Shown here piece by piece: positions 9,205 to 17,492 of a DNA stretch of 64,000 nt. The notes under the pieces were generated by a model. That model saw nothing but the letters and a program-made list of their open reading frames with translations, was not told the DNA's origin and ran no database searches. Where the stretch lies: the NCBI RefSeq assembly GCF_036670025.1, contig NZ_CP137640.1, forward strand, positions 96,001 to 160,000, written 5' to 3'. This stretch comes from Bacillus_BD oryzisoli. Lineage in GTDB: Bacteria > Bacillota > Bacilli > Bacillales > Cytobacillaceae. How positions within the stretch are numbered: the stretch's first letter is position 1; each line of letters begins with the position of its first letter. The position numbers were made by a program, and so were the translations under genes.

Positions 9205-9903
9205 ATGCTTTATCAAGTCGTTATCCCTGCAGCGGGTCAGGGGAAAAGAATGGGAGCGGGAAAAAATAAACTCTTACTGAAGCTGGATGGAGTTCCAATT
9301 TTGATTCATACATTAAAGGTGTTTGAAGATGACGAGAGCTGTTCTGGGGTCATTCTTGCGGTAAACGAAGAAGATGAAAAAGAGTTTAATAGTCTTTTAA
9401 GTGAATACAGTATTGCAAAGGTGATCGGCATTGTTCCAGGCGGGGCGGAAAGGCAGTACAGCATATATAATGGGATCAAAGCTTTACGGGAAAATGGAAT
9501 TGTTCTCGTTCATGATGGGGCCCGGCCATTTATTGAAAAGGGCCAAATCCATTCCCTTGTCACGGCAGCTGAGCAGCATGGGGCATCGATACTGGCCGTT
9601 CCAGTTAAGGACACAGTGAAAAAGGTAAAGGATCATAAAGTGATAGAGACGGTAGAACGTTCCAGCTTGTGGGCAGTCCAGACTCCACAAGCTTTTCGTA
9701 TGCCTCTCTTGCTTAAGGCCTATGAACTGGCAGAGGAGGAAGGCTTTTTAGGCACGGATGATGCCAGTCTCGTAGAGCGGATGGGTCATGATGTCATGAT
9801 TGTAGAGGGGAATTATGACAACATTAAGCTTACAACCCCTGAGGATTTATTTTTTGCGGAAACGATCATTCGAAAACGCAGAAATATGACAAAAAGGAGT
9901 TAA
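9205..9903 (+). CDS. ispD: IspD, 2-C-methyl-D-erythritol 4-phosphate cytidylyltransferase
   Basis: IspD joins CTP to methylerythritol phosphate in the non-mevalonate route to isoprenoids. The product of 232 residues has the nucleotide-binding signature PAAGQGKRMGAGKNK near residues 8-22, the VHDGARPF motif, and the C-terminal GTDDASLVE and NIKLTTPEDL segments. The AGGAG ribosome site lies eight bases before the ATG. It is followed at five bases by ispF, which acts two steps later, so both are made from one message. Confidence 0.97.
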   Translation: MLYQVVIPAAGQGKRMGAGKNKLLLKLDGVPILIHTLKVFEDDESCSGVILAVNEEDEKEFNSLLSEYSIAKVIGIVPGGAERQYSIYNGIKALRENGIVLVHDGARPFIEKGQIHSLVTAAEQHGASILAVPVKDTVKKVKDHKVIETVERSSLWAVQTPQAFRMPLLLKAYELAEEEGFLGTDDASLVERMGHDVMIVEGNYDNIKLTTPEDLFFAETIIRKRRNMTKRS

Positions 9904-9908
9904 TAGAC

Positions 9909-10397
9909 ATGTTTCGAATTGGACAAGGCTTTGATGTACATCAATTTGCTGAAAACAGGGACCTAATTATCGGCGGAATTACAATTCCTTATGAAAAGGG
10001 ACTTCTCGGTCATTCTGATGCAGATGTACTGTTACATACAGTTGCGGATGCTTGCTTAGGTGCAATTGGAGAAGGGGACATTGGGAGGCATTTTCCTGAT
10101 ACCGACCCTGAATTTAAAGATGCTGATTCAAGTAAACTGCTCTCACACGTTTGGGGTATGGTGAAAGATCGTGGCTATGAGCTCGTGAATGCAGACTGCA
10201 CGATTATCGCTCAGAAACCGAAAATGGCCCCTTACATTATTCCGATGAAGGAGAATATTGCTCTTTTACTGGAGACTAAGCCTGAGAATATTAATGTAAA
10301 GGCAACCACGACTGAAAAGTTGGGCTTTACTGGACGTGGGGAAGGGATTGCCGCACAAGCGGTTGTCTTATTGAGAAAATTAGGGTATTCTGACTAA
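9909..10397 (+). CDS. ispF: IspF, 2-C-methyl-D-erythritol 2,4-cyclodiphosphate synthase
   Basis: IspF closes the cyclodiphosphate ring in the methylerythritol phosphate pathway. The zinc ligands in GFDVHQF (D9, H11), the HSDADVLLH segment and the C-terminal TTTEKLGFTGRGEGIAAQA are visible. The product of 162 residues is full length for this trimeric enzyme. Its ribosome site overlaps the last codons of ispD, which points to coupled translation. Confidence 0.97.
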   Translation: MFRIGQGFDVHQFAENRDLIIGGITIPYEKGLLGHSDADVLLHTVADACLGAIGEGDIGRHFPDTDPEFKDADSSKLLSHVWGMVKDRGYELVNADCTIIAQKPKMAPYIIPMKENIALLLETKPENINVKATTTEKLGFTGRGEGIAAQAVVLLRKLGYSD

Positions 10398-10448
10398 GAT
10401 ATACATACGAAAATAATGATAAAGCATGTTACTGGAGGCGTTGGAGCT

Positions 10449-11903
10449 ATGGCAAACGAAATCCGAGTACGGTATGCACCAAGTCCGACTGGACATCTGC
10501 ATATCGGTAATGCTCGTACGGCGTTATTTAATTATCTGTTTGCACGGAATAAAGGTGGAAAGTTCATTATTCGGATTGAAGATACAGATCAAAAACGTAA
10601 TATTGAAGGCGGAGAGCAAAGTCAGCTTAAGTATTTAAAATGGCTTGGCATGGATTGGGATGAAGGTGTCGATATTGGAGGAGAATACGGTCCTTATCGG
10701 CAATCAGAGAGAAATGACATCTATCAAAAGTACTATAACGAGCTTCTTGAAAGCGGAAAAGCATATAAGTGCTATTGCACACCAGAAGAGCTGGAAAAGG
10801 AACGCGAGGAGCAAATGGCAAGAAATGAAAACCCGCAGTATTCCGGCAAGTGCCGTCATTTAACAGCTGAAGAAAGACAGCAGCTGGAAGCGGAAGGAAG
10901 AGAGCCAAGCATCCGTTTTAGAGTTCCTGAAGGAAAAATTTTTGCATGGGATGATATGGTAAAGGGAAATGTGTCCTTCGAAAGTGACGGGATTGGCGAC
11001 CATGTTATTGTGAAAAAAGATGGAATCCCAACCTATAACTTTGCCGTAACCATTGATGATCATTTAATGGAAATCTCCCATGTATTACGCGGTGATGATC
11101 ATATTTCCAATACACCAAAGCAATTAATGATATATGATGCGTTTGGCTGGGAGCGGCCTACGTTTGGACATATGACTCTCATTGTAAATGAAAGCAGAAA
11201 AAAACTTAGTAAACGTGATGAATCGATTATTCAATTTATTGAGCAGTATGAAGAGCTTGGTTATATTCCAGAAGCTTTGTTTAACTTTATTGCCCTATTA
11301 GGCTGGTCTCCAGAAGGGGAAGAAGAAATCTTCACACAAGAAGAGTTTATTCAAATCTTTGACAGCAGTCGTCTGTCTAAATCTCCGGCATTATTTGATA
11401 AACAAAAGCTTGCCTGGATGAATAACCAATACATGAAAAAGATTGAGCTTGATCGTGTTGTCGGGCTTGCTTTGCCGCATTTGGTTAAAGCAGGGTATGT
11501 AAAGGAAACAAGAACAGACGAAGAAAATGTTTGGGCTCGTGAGCTGATTGCACTTAACCAGGAGAAAATGAGCTGTGGGGCAGATATTGTTGAGCTGTCA
11601 GAACTATTCTTCACGGAAGAAGTCCGTATGGACGAAGAAGCGAAAGAAGTTATTGCAGGAGAACAAGTGCCAGAAGTTCTTTCAGCCTTTTTAACTGAGA
11701 TTGAGGGCTTGGGATCCTTTACGGCGGATGAAATTAAGAAGGCCGTTAAAGCGGTCCAAAAGGCGACAGGTCATAAGGGGAAAAATCTCTTTATGCCGAT
11801 TCGGGTTGCGACTACTGGACAGACTCATGGTCCTGATTTAATGAAGGCAATCGAGTTATTAGGCAAAGAGAAAGTAAAAGCACGTGTAATGAATATAATT
11901 TGA
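10449..11903 (+). CDS. gltX: GltX, glutamyl-tRNA synthetase
   Basis: This class I synthetase charges tRNA-Glu; in Bacillus it also charges tRNA-Gln, which is then amidated by GatCAB. Class I signatures HLHIGN (16-21) and KLSKR (252-256) are present and the length is 484 residues. The start is the ATG at 10449, about ten bases after GGAGG, which gives MANEIRVRYAPSPTG as in relatives; an in-frame ATG 33 bases upstream precedes the ribosome site. The gene lies between ispF and the cysteine T-box, as in B. subtilis. Confidence 0.97.
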   Translation: MANEIRVRYAPSPTGHLHIGNARTALFNYLFARNKGGKFIIRIEDTDQKRNIEGGEQSQLKYLKWLGMDWDEGVDIGGEYGPYRQSERNDIYQKYYNELLESGKAYKCYCTPEELEKEREEQMARNENPQYSGKCRHLTAEERQQLEAEGREPSIRFRVPEGKIFAWDDMVKGNVSFESDGIGDHVIVKKDGIPTYNFAVTIDDHLMEISHVLRGDDHISNTPKQLMIYDAFGWERPTFGHMTLIVNESRKKLSKRDESIIQFIEQYEELGYIPEALFNFIALLGWSPEGEEEIFTQEEFIQIFDSSRLSKSPALFDKQKLAWMNNQYMKKIELDRVVGLALPHLVKAGYVKETRTDEENVWARELIALNQEKMSCGADIVELSELFFTEEVRMDEEAKEVIAGEQVPEVLSAFLTEIEGLGSFTADEIKKAVKAVQKATGHKGKNLFMPIRVATTGQTHGPDLMKAIELLGKEKVKARVMNII

Positions 11904-11929
11904 TTAACATATTTATAAAAGTGTAATAT
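11900..11929 (+). promoter_or_regulatory. Probable promoter of the cysE operon leader
   Basis: TTGATT, overlapping the gltX stop, and TAATAT are separated by 18 bases. Transcription would start just before the T-box leader. Confidence 0.45.
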
Positions 11930-11949
11930 AGTAAATGTAGTAGAATACT

Positions 11950-12198
11950 GTCTAAAGTGTTGATGAGAAAGAGTAAAAAAATGATGCTTTGCTAGAGAGA
12001 ACCATCAGCGGCTGAAAGTGGTTTAAGCCTCTCATTTTTTGAATGCATCTCAGAGTCCTGTGTCGAATTTTTACTAATAGTAGATATGGGCGGAATCCCT
12101 TCCGTTATAAGGGCAGAGTGGAGGTCTCTTGGAGGCCTAAACAGAGTGGAACCGCGCGGATTATGCGTCTCTGTCTTTATGACAGGGGCGCATTTTTT
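11950..12198 (+). ncRNA. T-box leader specific for tRNA-Cys
   Basis: The leader of cysE has the T-box core AGAGTGGAACCGCG (12143-12156). The four-base antiterminator bulge TGGA (12147-12150) would pair with the UCCA end of tRNA-Cys, whose discriminator base is U. The likely specifier is TGC at 12044-12046 (cysteine codon), followed by A as in other T-boxes. The distal Stem I AGAGAG motif is seen near 11994. Uncharged tRNA-Cys should favour read-through into cysE and cysS. A possible reading frame across this region is ignored because the RNA explains the sequence. The 5' end is approximate. Confidence 0.93.
12163..12198 (+). terminator. T-box regulated terminator
   Basis: A 13-base-pair stem (ATGCGTCTCTGTC with GACAGGGGCGCAT, two G-T pairs), a 5-base loop and six T residues end the T-box leader. 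It competes with the antiterminator formed with tRNA. Confidence 0.93.
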
Positions 12199-12240
12199 AT
12201 TTTCATTTGTGAGAAAGTTAAGTTTTATAACTTTGTTCAG

Positions 12241-12359
12241 TGTCTAGCGCAAGCAGCCTATCCCCGGAAGTCTAGCCAATCCGTCTAGAAGGTTAAAGAA
12301 CAACCTTCCAGCCGGCTCGTCTTATGCTTATCGGGGATGGGCAAGGCGCTTACGCTTTT
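12241..12359 (+). repeat. Palindromic intergenic repeat of the Bacillaceae type
   Basis: The stretch opens with TGTCTAGCGCAAGC and closes with GGCGCTTACGCTTTT, and its two halves are imperfect reverse complements: AGCGCAAGC with GCGCTTACGCT, and CTATCCCCG with CGGGGATGG. The centre has a hairpin AAGGTT-N7-AACCTT. This matches, from memory, the short repeats scattered between genes in many Bacillaceae. It separates the T-box terminator from the cysE ribosome site and can fold as a long RNA hairpin. Confidence 0.7.
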
Positions 12360-12380
12360 CAATTGGGGAGGGTCAAACGT

Positions 12381-13052
12381 ATGTTTAGAAATTTAAAAGA
12401 AGATGTTCAAGTTATCTTTGAGCAGGACCCTGCGGCGAGAAGTTATATAGAGGTTATCCTAACCTATTCGGGACTTCATGCTATATGGGCGCATCGTTTT
12501 GCTCATGCATTACACAAAAGGAAATTTTTCTTTCTTGCACGGGTAATCTCGCAAATAAGCAGATTTTTTACCGGGATCGAAATTCACCCTGGTGCGAAAA
12601 TCGGAAGACGGCTCTTTATTGATCATGGGATGGGAGTTGTTATTGGAGAAACGTGTGAGATCGGCGATAACGTGACGGTTTATCAAGGGGTTACACTTGG
12701 CGGTACGGGGAAAGAAAAGGGAAAACGCCATCCAACTGTTAAAGATAACGCATTGATTGCAACCGGTGCTAAAGTATTGGGGAACATTATTATTGGAGAA
12801 AATGCAAAGATTGGTGCCGGTTCAGTCGTTCTTAAAGATGTTCCGCCGGATTCAACGGTTGTTGGTATACCTGGACGTGTAAAAGTGCAGGCTGGAGTAA
12901 AAGTAAATAAAGATTTAAACCATGCCAATTTACCGGACCCTGTTTCAGACCGGTTAAATGAATTGCAGGATGAAATAACAAAGTTAAAGTTTGAACTAGA
13001 AGAGCTAAGGAAGGAAAGGAGCGGTAATAACCATGACTATTCAAATTTATAA
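12381..13052 (+). CDS. cysE: CysE, serine O-acetyltransferase
   Basis: CysE transfers acetate from acetyl-CoA to serine, the first step of cysteine synthesis. The product of 223 residues has an N-terminal helical part and a left-handed parallel beta-helix of hexapeptide repeats (for example IHPGAKIGRR, VVIGETCEIGDNVTVYQG, IIGENAKIGAGSVV) that trimerizes and holds the active site. ATG at 12381 follows GGGGAGGG by eight bases and gives the usual MFRNLKEDVQVIFEQDP start; the upstream in-frame ATG lies inside the intergenic repeat. The last 20 bases overlap cysS. Confidence 0.96.
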   Translation: MFRNLKEDVQVIFEQDPAARSYIEVILTYSGLHAIWAHRFAHALHKRKFFFLARVISQISRFFTGIEIHPGAKIGRRLFIDHGMGVVIGETCEIGDNVTVYQGVTLGGTGKEKGKRHPTVKDNALIATGAKVLGNIIIGENAKIGAGSVVLKDVPPDSTVVGIPGRVKVQAGVKVNKDLNHANLPDPVSDRLNELQDEITKLKFELEELRKERSGNNHDYSNL

Positions 13053-14430
13053 TACCTTGACAAGAAAGAAGGAGGACTTTATCCCGCTTGAAGAAGGGAA
13101 AGTAAAAATGTATGTGTGCGGACCGACTGTTTATAATTACATTCATATCGGAAACGCTCGCCCGGCTATTGTGTTTGATACGGTAAGAAGATATTTGGAG
13201 TACCGTGGCTATGATGTCCGCTATATTTCTAATTTTACAGATGTGGATGATAAATTAATCAGGGCAGCTAAAGAAATTGGCGAAGATGTACCAACGGTTG
13301 CTGACCGTTTTATCGAAGCCTATTTCGAAGATGTCAGCGCGTTAGGCTGTAAACAAGCAGATATTCACCCCCGTGTAACAGAAAATATGGACATTATTAT
13401 TGATTTTATTAAAACTTTAATTGAGAAGGGCTATGCCTATGAGTCTGAAGGGGATGTTTATTTTCATACGCGCCGCTTTGATGATTATGGGAAGCTTTCA
13501 CAGCAATCGATTGATGAGCTGCGCGTCGGGGCTCGTATCGCCATAGGAGAGAAGAAGCAGGATTCACTGGACTTTGCTCTTTGGAAGGCTGCCAAGGAGG
13601 GCGAAATTTATTGGGAAAGCCCATGGGGAAAAGGCAGACCGGGCTGGCATATTGAATGTTCAGCAATGGCAAGAAAATATTTGGGCGATACGATTGATAT
13701 CCATGCTGGTGGTCAGGACTTAACGTTCCCGCATCATGAAAATGAAATTGCCCAGTCAGAGGCGCTGACAGGAAAGCCATTCGCCCGCTATTGGATGCAT
13801 AATGGGTATATCAATATCAATAATGAAAAAATGTCAAAGTCTCTGGGTAACTTTGTCCTTGTTCATGACATTATTAAACGACATGATCCCCAAGTATTAC
13901 GCTTGTTCATGCTGTCCGTTCATTATCGTCATCCAATCAATTATAGTGATGAGTTATTAGAGAATACCCGTGCCGGCCTGGACCGTATCAAAACGTCGTA
14001 CCAAAACTTAAGCCACAGGAAGGAAGCAAGCACAAATTTAACGGATAACAGCAGTGCATGGCTTGAGGATATGAATGGTCTGCGAGAACAATTTATTCAA
14101 CAAATGGATGATGATTTTAATACTGCTAACGGAATATCTGTTCTATTTGAGCTTTCCAGCCTTGCTAATCGTTACTTAATGGAAAAAAATACGGATACCA
14201 ATGTCATTGAAAGCTTTATGAAGCTGTTTGAAGAACTGTCAAATGTATTAGGACTGCAGTTGAAGGAAGAAGAGCTTCTGGATGAAGAGATTGAAGCATT
14301 AATTGAAAAACGAATCCAAGCTCGTAAGGACCGTGACTTTCAATTGGCTGATCAAATCCGTGATCAATTAAAGGATTTGAATATCATTTTAGAGGATACT
14401 CCGCAAGGTACGAGATGGAAAAGAGGCTAA
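13033..14430 (+). CDS. cysS: CysS, cysteinyl-tRNA synthetase
   Basis: CysS charges tRNA-Cys. The product of 465 residues has the zinc cysteine C29, the class I signature HIGN (38-41), HAGGQDLTFPHHENE with further zinc ligands, and KMSKS (266-270). Its start overlaps the end of cysE by 20 bases. Synthesis of cysteine and its loading onto tRNA are thus placed under the same T-box, which senses the product of this enzyme. Confidence 0.97.
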   Translation: MTIQIYNTLTRKKEDFIPLEEGKVKMYVCGPTVYNYIHIGNARPAIVFDTVRRYLEYRGYDVRYISNFTDVDDKLIRAAKEIGEDVPTVADRFIEAYFEDVSALGCKQADIHPRVTENMDIIIDFIKTLIEKGYAYESEGDVYFHTRRFDDYGKLSQQSIDELRVGARIAIGEKKQDSLDFALWKAAKEGEIYWESPWGKGRPGWHIECSAMARKYLGDTIDIHAGGQDLTFPHHENEIAQSEALTGKPFARYWMHNGYININNEKMSKSLGNFVLVHDIIKRHDPQVLRLFMLSVHYRHPINYSDELLENTRAGLDRIKTSYQNLSHRKEASTNLTDNSSAWLEDMNGLREQFIQQMDDDFNTANGISVLFELSSLANRYLMEKNTDTNVIESFMKLFEELSNVLGLQLKEEELLDEEIEALIEKRIQARKDRDFQLADQIRDQLKDLNIILEDTPQGTRWKRG

Positions 14431-14434
14431 TGGT

Positions 14435-14866
14435 ATGCTGCAATATGAACAAAAAGTAAATGAAAAGCTTTTAAACAGTCTCGCTCTTGCCTATATGGGA
14501 GATGCTATTTACGAAACATATGTCCGATATCATTTGCTGCAAAATGGGCAGGTGAAGCCGCATTTGCTTCATAAATCCGCAACACGTTATGTATCAGCAA
14601 AAGCCCAAGCAGGTGTACTGCACCAAATGATGGAGGAAGATTATTTTCAAGACGAAGAAATAGCGATTATTAAGAGGGGGCGGAACGCAAAATCGGGCTC
14701 CGTTCCCAAAAATACGGATGTTCAAACCTACCGGTACAGTACGGCATTTGAAGCGCTGCTTGGTTCGTTATTTCTGGCCGGAAATAACGAACGTCTCGAG
14801 GAAATTATTAACCATGCTTTTCAACTGATTGATGAGATGAAAGGAGAAGGGTCACATGGTGCATGA
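14435..14866 (+). CDS. mrnC: MrnC, mini-ribonuclease III
   Basis: Mini-III is a ribonuclease III catalytic domain without the double-stranded RNA-binding domain; in B. subtilis it matures the ends of 23S rRNA. The product of 143 residues has the signature LALAYMGDAIYE with catalytic D23 and the second acidic site in AFEALLGSLFLAG. It starts four bases after cysS and its end overlaps rlmB by 11 bases, so it belongs to the cys operon. Confidence 0.94.
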   Translation: MLQYEQKVNEKLLNSLALAYMGDAIYETYVRYHLLQNGQVKPHLLHKSATRYVSAKAQAGVLHQMMEEDYFQDEEIAIIKRGRNAKSGSVPKNTDVQTYRYSTAFEALLGSLFLAGNNERLEEIINHAFQLIDEMKGEGSHGA

Positions 14867-15605
14867 ACATGATTATATTATGGGGAAAAACCCTGTAATC
14901 GAAGCGTTGAAATCTGAGCGGGATATTAACAAAATCCTAATTGCGGAAGGCTCACAGCGCGGACAAATGCAGCAAATTACAAGTCTGGCAAAGGATTTAA
15001 ATGTTCTCGTACAATTTGTACCAAAAAAGAAATTGGATAGCTTGGTAGAGGGGAATCACCAAGGTGTATTGGCTCAGGTTGCCGCTTACCAATATGCAGA
15101 AATCGATGATTTATTTGCGAAGGCAGAAAAGAAAAACGAAACTCCTTTCTTTTTGCTTCTCGATGAAATTGAAGACCCGCATAATTTGGGCTCGATTATG
15201 AGAACAGCTGATGCCGTTGGGGCCCATGGAATTATTATTCCAAAACGCAGGGCAGTAGGTTTAACAGCTACGGTAGCCAAAGCCTCAACAGGTGCGATTG
15301 AACATATACCGGTTGTAAGAGTAACCAATATGGCCAGAACCATTGATGAACTAAAAGAGCGGGGCATTTGGATTGTGGGGACTGATGCCAAGGGGAAAGA
15401 GGATTATCGGCAATTTGACGGGACAATGCCGCTCGGTCTTGTGATTGGCAGTGAAGGAAAAGGCATGGGAAGGCTTGTTCGGGACAAATGTGATTTTCTA
15501 ATCAGACTGCCAATGGCTGGAAAGGTTACTTCACTAAATGCCTCAGTAGCTGCGGCATTGCTCATGTATGAGGTTTATCGAAAACGTAACCCACTTGAGG
15601 GATAA
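14856..15605 (+). CDS. rlmB: RlmB-type 23S rRNA 2'-O-methyltransferase (TrmH family)
   Basis: This SPOUT methyltransferase is expected to methylate the ribose of a guanosine in 23S rRNA; the exact site is inferred from the family. An N-terminal substrate-binding domain (about 1-80) precedes the knotted C-terminal domain with NLGSIMRTADA, VIGSEGKGM and LNASVAAALLMYEV motifs. The product of 249 residues is typical. The ribosome site AAGGAGAAGGG lies in the end of mrnC. Confidence 0.93.
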   Translation: MVHEHDYIMGKNPVIEALKSERDINKILIAEGSQRGQMQQITSLAKDLNVLVQFVPKKKLDSLVEGNHQGVLAQVAAYQYAEIDDLFAKAEKKNETPFFLLLDEIEDPHNLGSIMRTADAVGAHGIIIPKRRAVGLTATVAKASTGAIEHIPVVRVTNMARTIDELKERGIWIVGTDAKGKEDYRQFDGTMPLGLVIGSEGKGMGRLVRDKCDFLIRLPMAGKVTSLNASVAAALLMYEVYRKRNPLEG

Positions 15606-15607
15606 AA

Positions 15608-16114
15608 ATGGACATTTTGTTGGTGGACGGATATAACATTATCGGAGCATGGCCTGACCTGCAGGAATTTAAGAATAAAGATTTAGCTGCAGCAAGGGAT
15701 TTATTAGTTGAGAAAATGGCTGAGTATCAAGCCTATACAGGCTATCGGGTGATCATTGTATTTGATGCCTACGGGGTACAGGGAATGGAAAAGAAGTATA
15801 AAAATTATCAGGTTGAAGTCATTTTTACAAAGGAAAATGAAACAGCTGATGAAAGAATCGAAAAGCTTGCCATTGGTTTAAGTAATCGAAAAACACAAAT
15901 ACATGTGGCAACCTCTGATTATACAGAGCAGTGGGCGATTTTCGGACAAGGTGCATTACGGAAGTCGGCAAGAGAACTGCTTATCGAAATGGAAATGATT
16001 GAAAAGGGTATCGAAAAGAAAGTGAAGAAAATCGAAGAAAAACGACCGCTGTCAAAAATTCCATTAAGTAAAGAATTAGCTGAAATTTTTGAAAAATGGC
16101 GCCGAGAACGGTAA
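15608..16114 (+). CDS. rae1: Rae1 (YacP), ribosome-associated endoribonuclease with NYN/PIN fold
   Basis: Rae1 cleaves mRNA in the ribosomal A site in B. subtilis. The 168-residue product begins MDILLVDGYNIIGAWP, the acidic DGYN start of NYN/PIN nucleases, and has further acidic residues in ENETADERIE and VATSDY. The C-terminal third is rich in lysine and glutamate. It starts two bases after rlmB and ends the operon before the sigH promoter. Confidence 0.93.
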   Translation: MDILLVDGYNIIGAWPDLQEFKNKDLAAARDLLVEKMAEYQAYTGYRVIIVFDAYGVQGMEKKYKNYQVEVIFTKENETADERIEKLAIGLSNRKTQIHVATSDYTEQWAIFGQGALRKSARELLIEMEMIEKGIEKKVKKIEEKRPLSKIPLSKELAEIFEKWRRER

Positions 16115-16121
16115 TGATTTG

Positions 16122-16151
16122 TTGACGTTGGAAAAAAATGTGCTGTATAAT
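16122..16151 (+). promoter_or_regulatory. Sigma-A promoter of sigH
   Basis: TTGACG and TATAAT are separated by 18 bases and lie directly after rae1. This gives sigH its own transcript. Any AbrB control cannot be judged from sequence alone. Confidence 0.8.
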
Positions 16152-16188
16152 AACTCTAATCATGCTTTTGCGGTCGGGGGGATCTGTG

Positions 16189-16848
16189 TTGAATTCTTAC
16201 ATCGGGACGAAGCTTAACGACAGTAACGTTCAATATTTGCAACTTGAGGATGAGGAGATTATTGATTTAGTGCACAAAGGCGAAAGTGAAGCGCTTGATT
16301 TTTTGATTCATAAGTATCGCAATTTCGTTCGAGCCAAAGCAAGATCTTATTTTTTAATTGGAGCGGATCGGGAGGATATTGTTCAAGAAGGCATGATTGG
16401 TCTATTTAAAGCTATACGTGACTTTAAAGAGGACAAGCTATCATCCTTCAAGGCCTTCGCGGAGCTCTGTATTACAAGGCAAATCATTACTGCTATCAAA
16501 ACGGCAACAAGACAAAAACACATTCCGTTAAACTCTTATGTGTCATTAGATAAGCCTATTTATGATGAAGAATCCGATCGTACGTTAATGGATGTTATTT
16601 CAGGAGCAAAAGTATTGGATCCTGAGGAATTGATTATTAATCAGGAAGAGTTTGATCATATAGAAGTAAAGATGACAGAACTTTTGAGTGATCTCGAACG
16701 AAAGGTTCTCGCACTTTATTTGGACGGGCAGTCTTACCAGGAAATCTCAGAAGAACTAAACCGTCATGTTAAATCAATTGATAACGCACTGCAGCGTGTA
16801 AAGAGAAAACTTGAGCGTTACTTGGAAATCAGAGAGTTTTCACAATAG
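16189..16848 (+). CDS. sigH: SigH, RNA polymerase sigma-H factor
   Basis: Sigma-H directs early sporulation and competence genes. Region 2 (YRNFVRAKARSYFLIGADREDIVQEGMIGLFKAIRDF) and region 4 (ERKVLALYLDGQSYQEISEELNRHVKSIDNALQRVKRKL) are nearly identical to the B. subtilis protein. TTG at 16189 is chosen as the start, seven bases after GGGGGG, and the protein of 219 residues then begins MN as in B. subtilis; GTG three bases upstream is possible. An ATG further upstream would start in the promoter and is rejected. Confidence 0.95.
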   Translation: MNSYIGTKLNDSNVQYLQLEDEEIIDLVHKGESEALDFLIHKYRNFVRAKARSYFLIGADREDIVQEGMIGLFKAIRDFKEDKLSSFKAFAELCITRQIITAIKTATRQKHIPLNSYVSLDKPIYDEESDRTLMDVISGAKVLDPEELIINQEEFDHIEVKMTELLSDLERKVLALYLDGQSYQEISEELNRHVKSIDNALQRVKRKLERYLEIREFSQ

Positions 16849-16877
16849 TAATATCATGTGATGACAATTACCTGTTA

Positions 16878-16906
16878 TTGACATGCCCTGCCCACCATGA
16901 TACATT
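16878..16906 (+). promoter_or_regulatory. Strong sigma-A promoter before rpmG-secE
   Basis: TTGACA and TACATT are separated by 17 bases, with TG one base before the -10 box (extended -10). Confidence 0.8.
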
Positions 16907-16942
16907 TTTATAGATATAAAAGAAGCTATAGTGGGTGCATAA

Positions 16943-17086
16943 ATGAGAAAAAAAGTTATCCTTGCATGTTCAAAGTGTGGTTCACGAAACTACTCAACCA
17001 TGAGTAAAAAGGATTCGCAACGTCTTGAGTTGAAAAAGCATTGTGATCAATGTCAGGCTCATACAGTACACCGTGAAACAAAATAG
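16943..17086 (+). CDS. rpmG: Ribosomal protein L33, zinc type
   Basis: The 47-residue product begins MRKKVILACSKCGSRNY and carries two CxxC pairs (C9/C12 and C34/C37), which form the zinc ribbon of C+ L33 proteins. The gene sits just before secE, as rpmGB does in B. subtilis. The ribosome site is weak (GTGGGTG). C+ L33 proteins depend on zinc and are often paired with a zinc-free copy elsewhere in the genome. Confidence 0.93.
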   Translation: MRKKVILACSKCGSRNYSTMSKKDSQRLELKKHCDQCQAHTVHRETK

Positions 17087-17137
17087 CGACTTTTCATAGA
17101 TAGGAATATAGTATCACTTCAGTTTGGAGGTTACGAA

Positions 17138-17320
17138 ATGCAACGCATCGTGCAATTTTTCCGTGAAGTTGGACGTGAAATGAGAAAGGTTAGCTGGCCG
17201 AAACGTAAGGATTTAATCAACTATACGGTTACTGTTATTGCTACTGTGACATTCTTTTCACTCTTTTTCGCTGTCATTGACTTAGGTATTTCTGAATTGA
17301 TTCGTTTAATTCTTGAATAA
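17138..17320 (+). CDS. secE: SecE, preprotein translocase subunit
   Basis: SecE clamps SecY in the protein-export channel. The 60-residue product has the conserved amphipathic segment FFREVGREMRKVSWPKRKDL and a single membrane helix (about 28-50), the short form found in Gram-positive bacteria. It follows TTGGAGG and lies directly before nusG. Confidence 0.96.
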   Translation: MQRIVQFFREVGREMRKVSWPKRKDLINYTVTVIATVTFFSLFFAVIDLGISELIRLILE

Positions 17321-17343
17321 CTCCCAGCAACTGATGGTATAAT
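17313..17343 (+). promoter_or_regulatory. Extended -10 promoter of nusG
   Basis: TGGTATAAT is an extended -10 element (17335-17343) with a poorly spaced TTGAAT 19 bases upstream at the end of secE. Transcription would start near 17350, just before the nested hairpin in the nusG leader. Confidence 0.6.
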
Positions 17344-17366
17344 GGGGGATAGAAACAAAAGGAAAA

Positions 17367-17405
17367 CTTTACAAAGCCCGGAAACGGGTTTTTTGGTTTG
17401 TAAAG
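17367..17405 (+). promoter_or_regulatory. Nested hairpin in the nusG leader, possible attenuator
   Basis: An inner hairpin CCCG-GAAA-CGGG followed by six T residues looks like an intrinsic terminator with a stable tetraloop. It is enclosed by a perfect 9-base inverted repeat, CTTTACAAA (17367-17375) and TTTGTAAAG (17397-17405). The structure stands between the nusG promoter and nusG, so partial termination is likely. What would relieve it is unknown. Confidence 0.6.
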
Positions 17406-17492
17406 AAAAGTTTTTCATCCTCCAATACGTTAGTTTGAAAAACGTAAAACCTAAATTTAATACAGGGAGGGAAGGACGTTAAGTCCCCTTGA

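Noticed and set aside
12043..12288. An 81-codon open frame between gltX and cysE
   Set aside because: It runs through the T-box core and terminator and into the intergenic repeat, has no ribosome site, and its product resembles nothing; the RNA elements explain the sequence.
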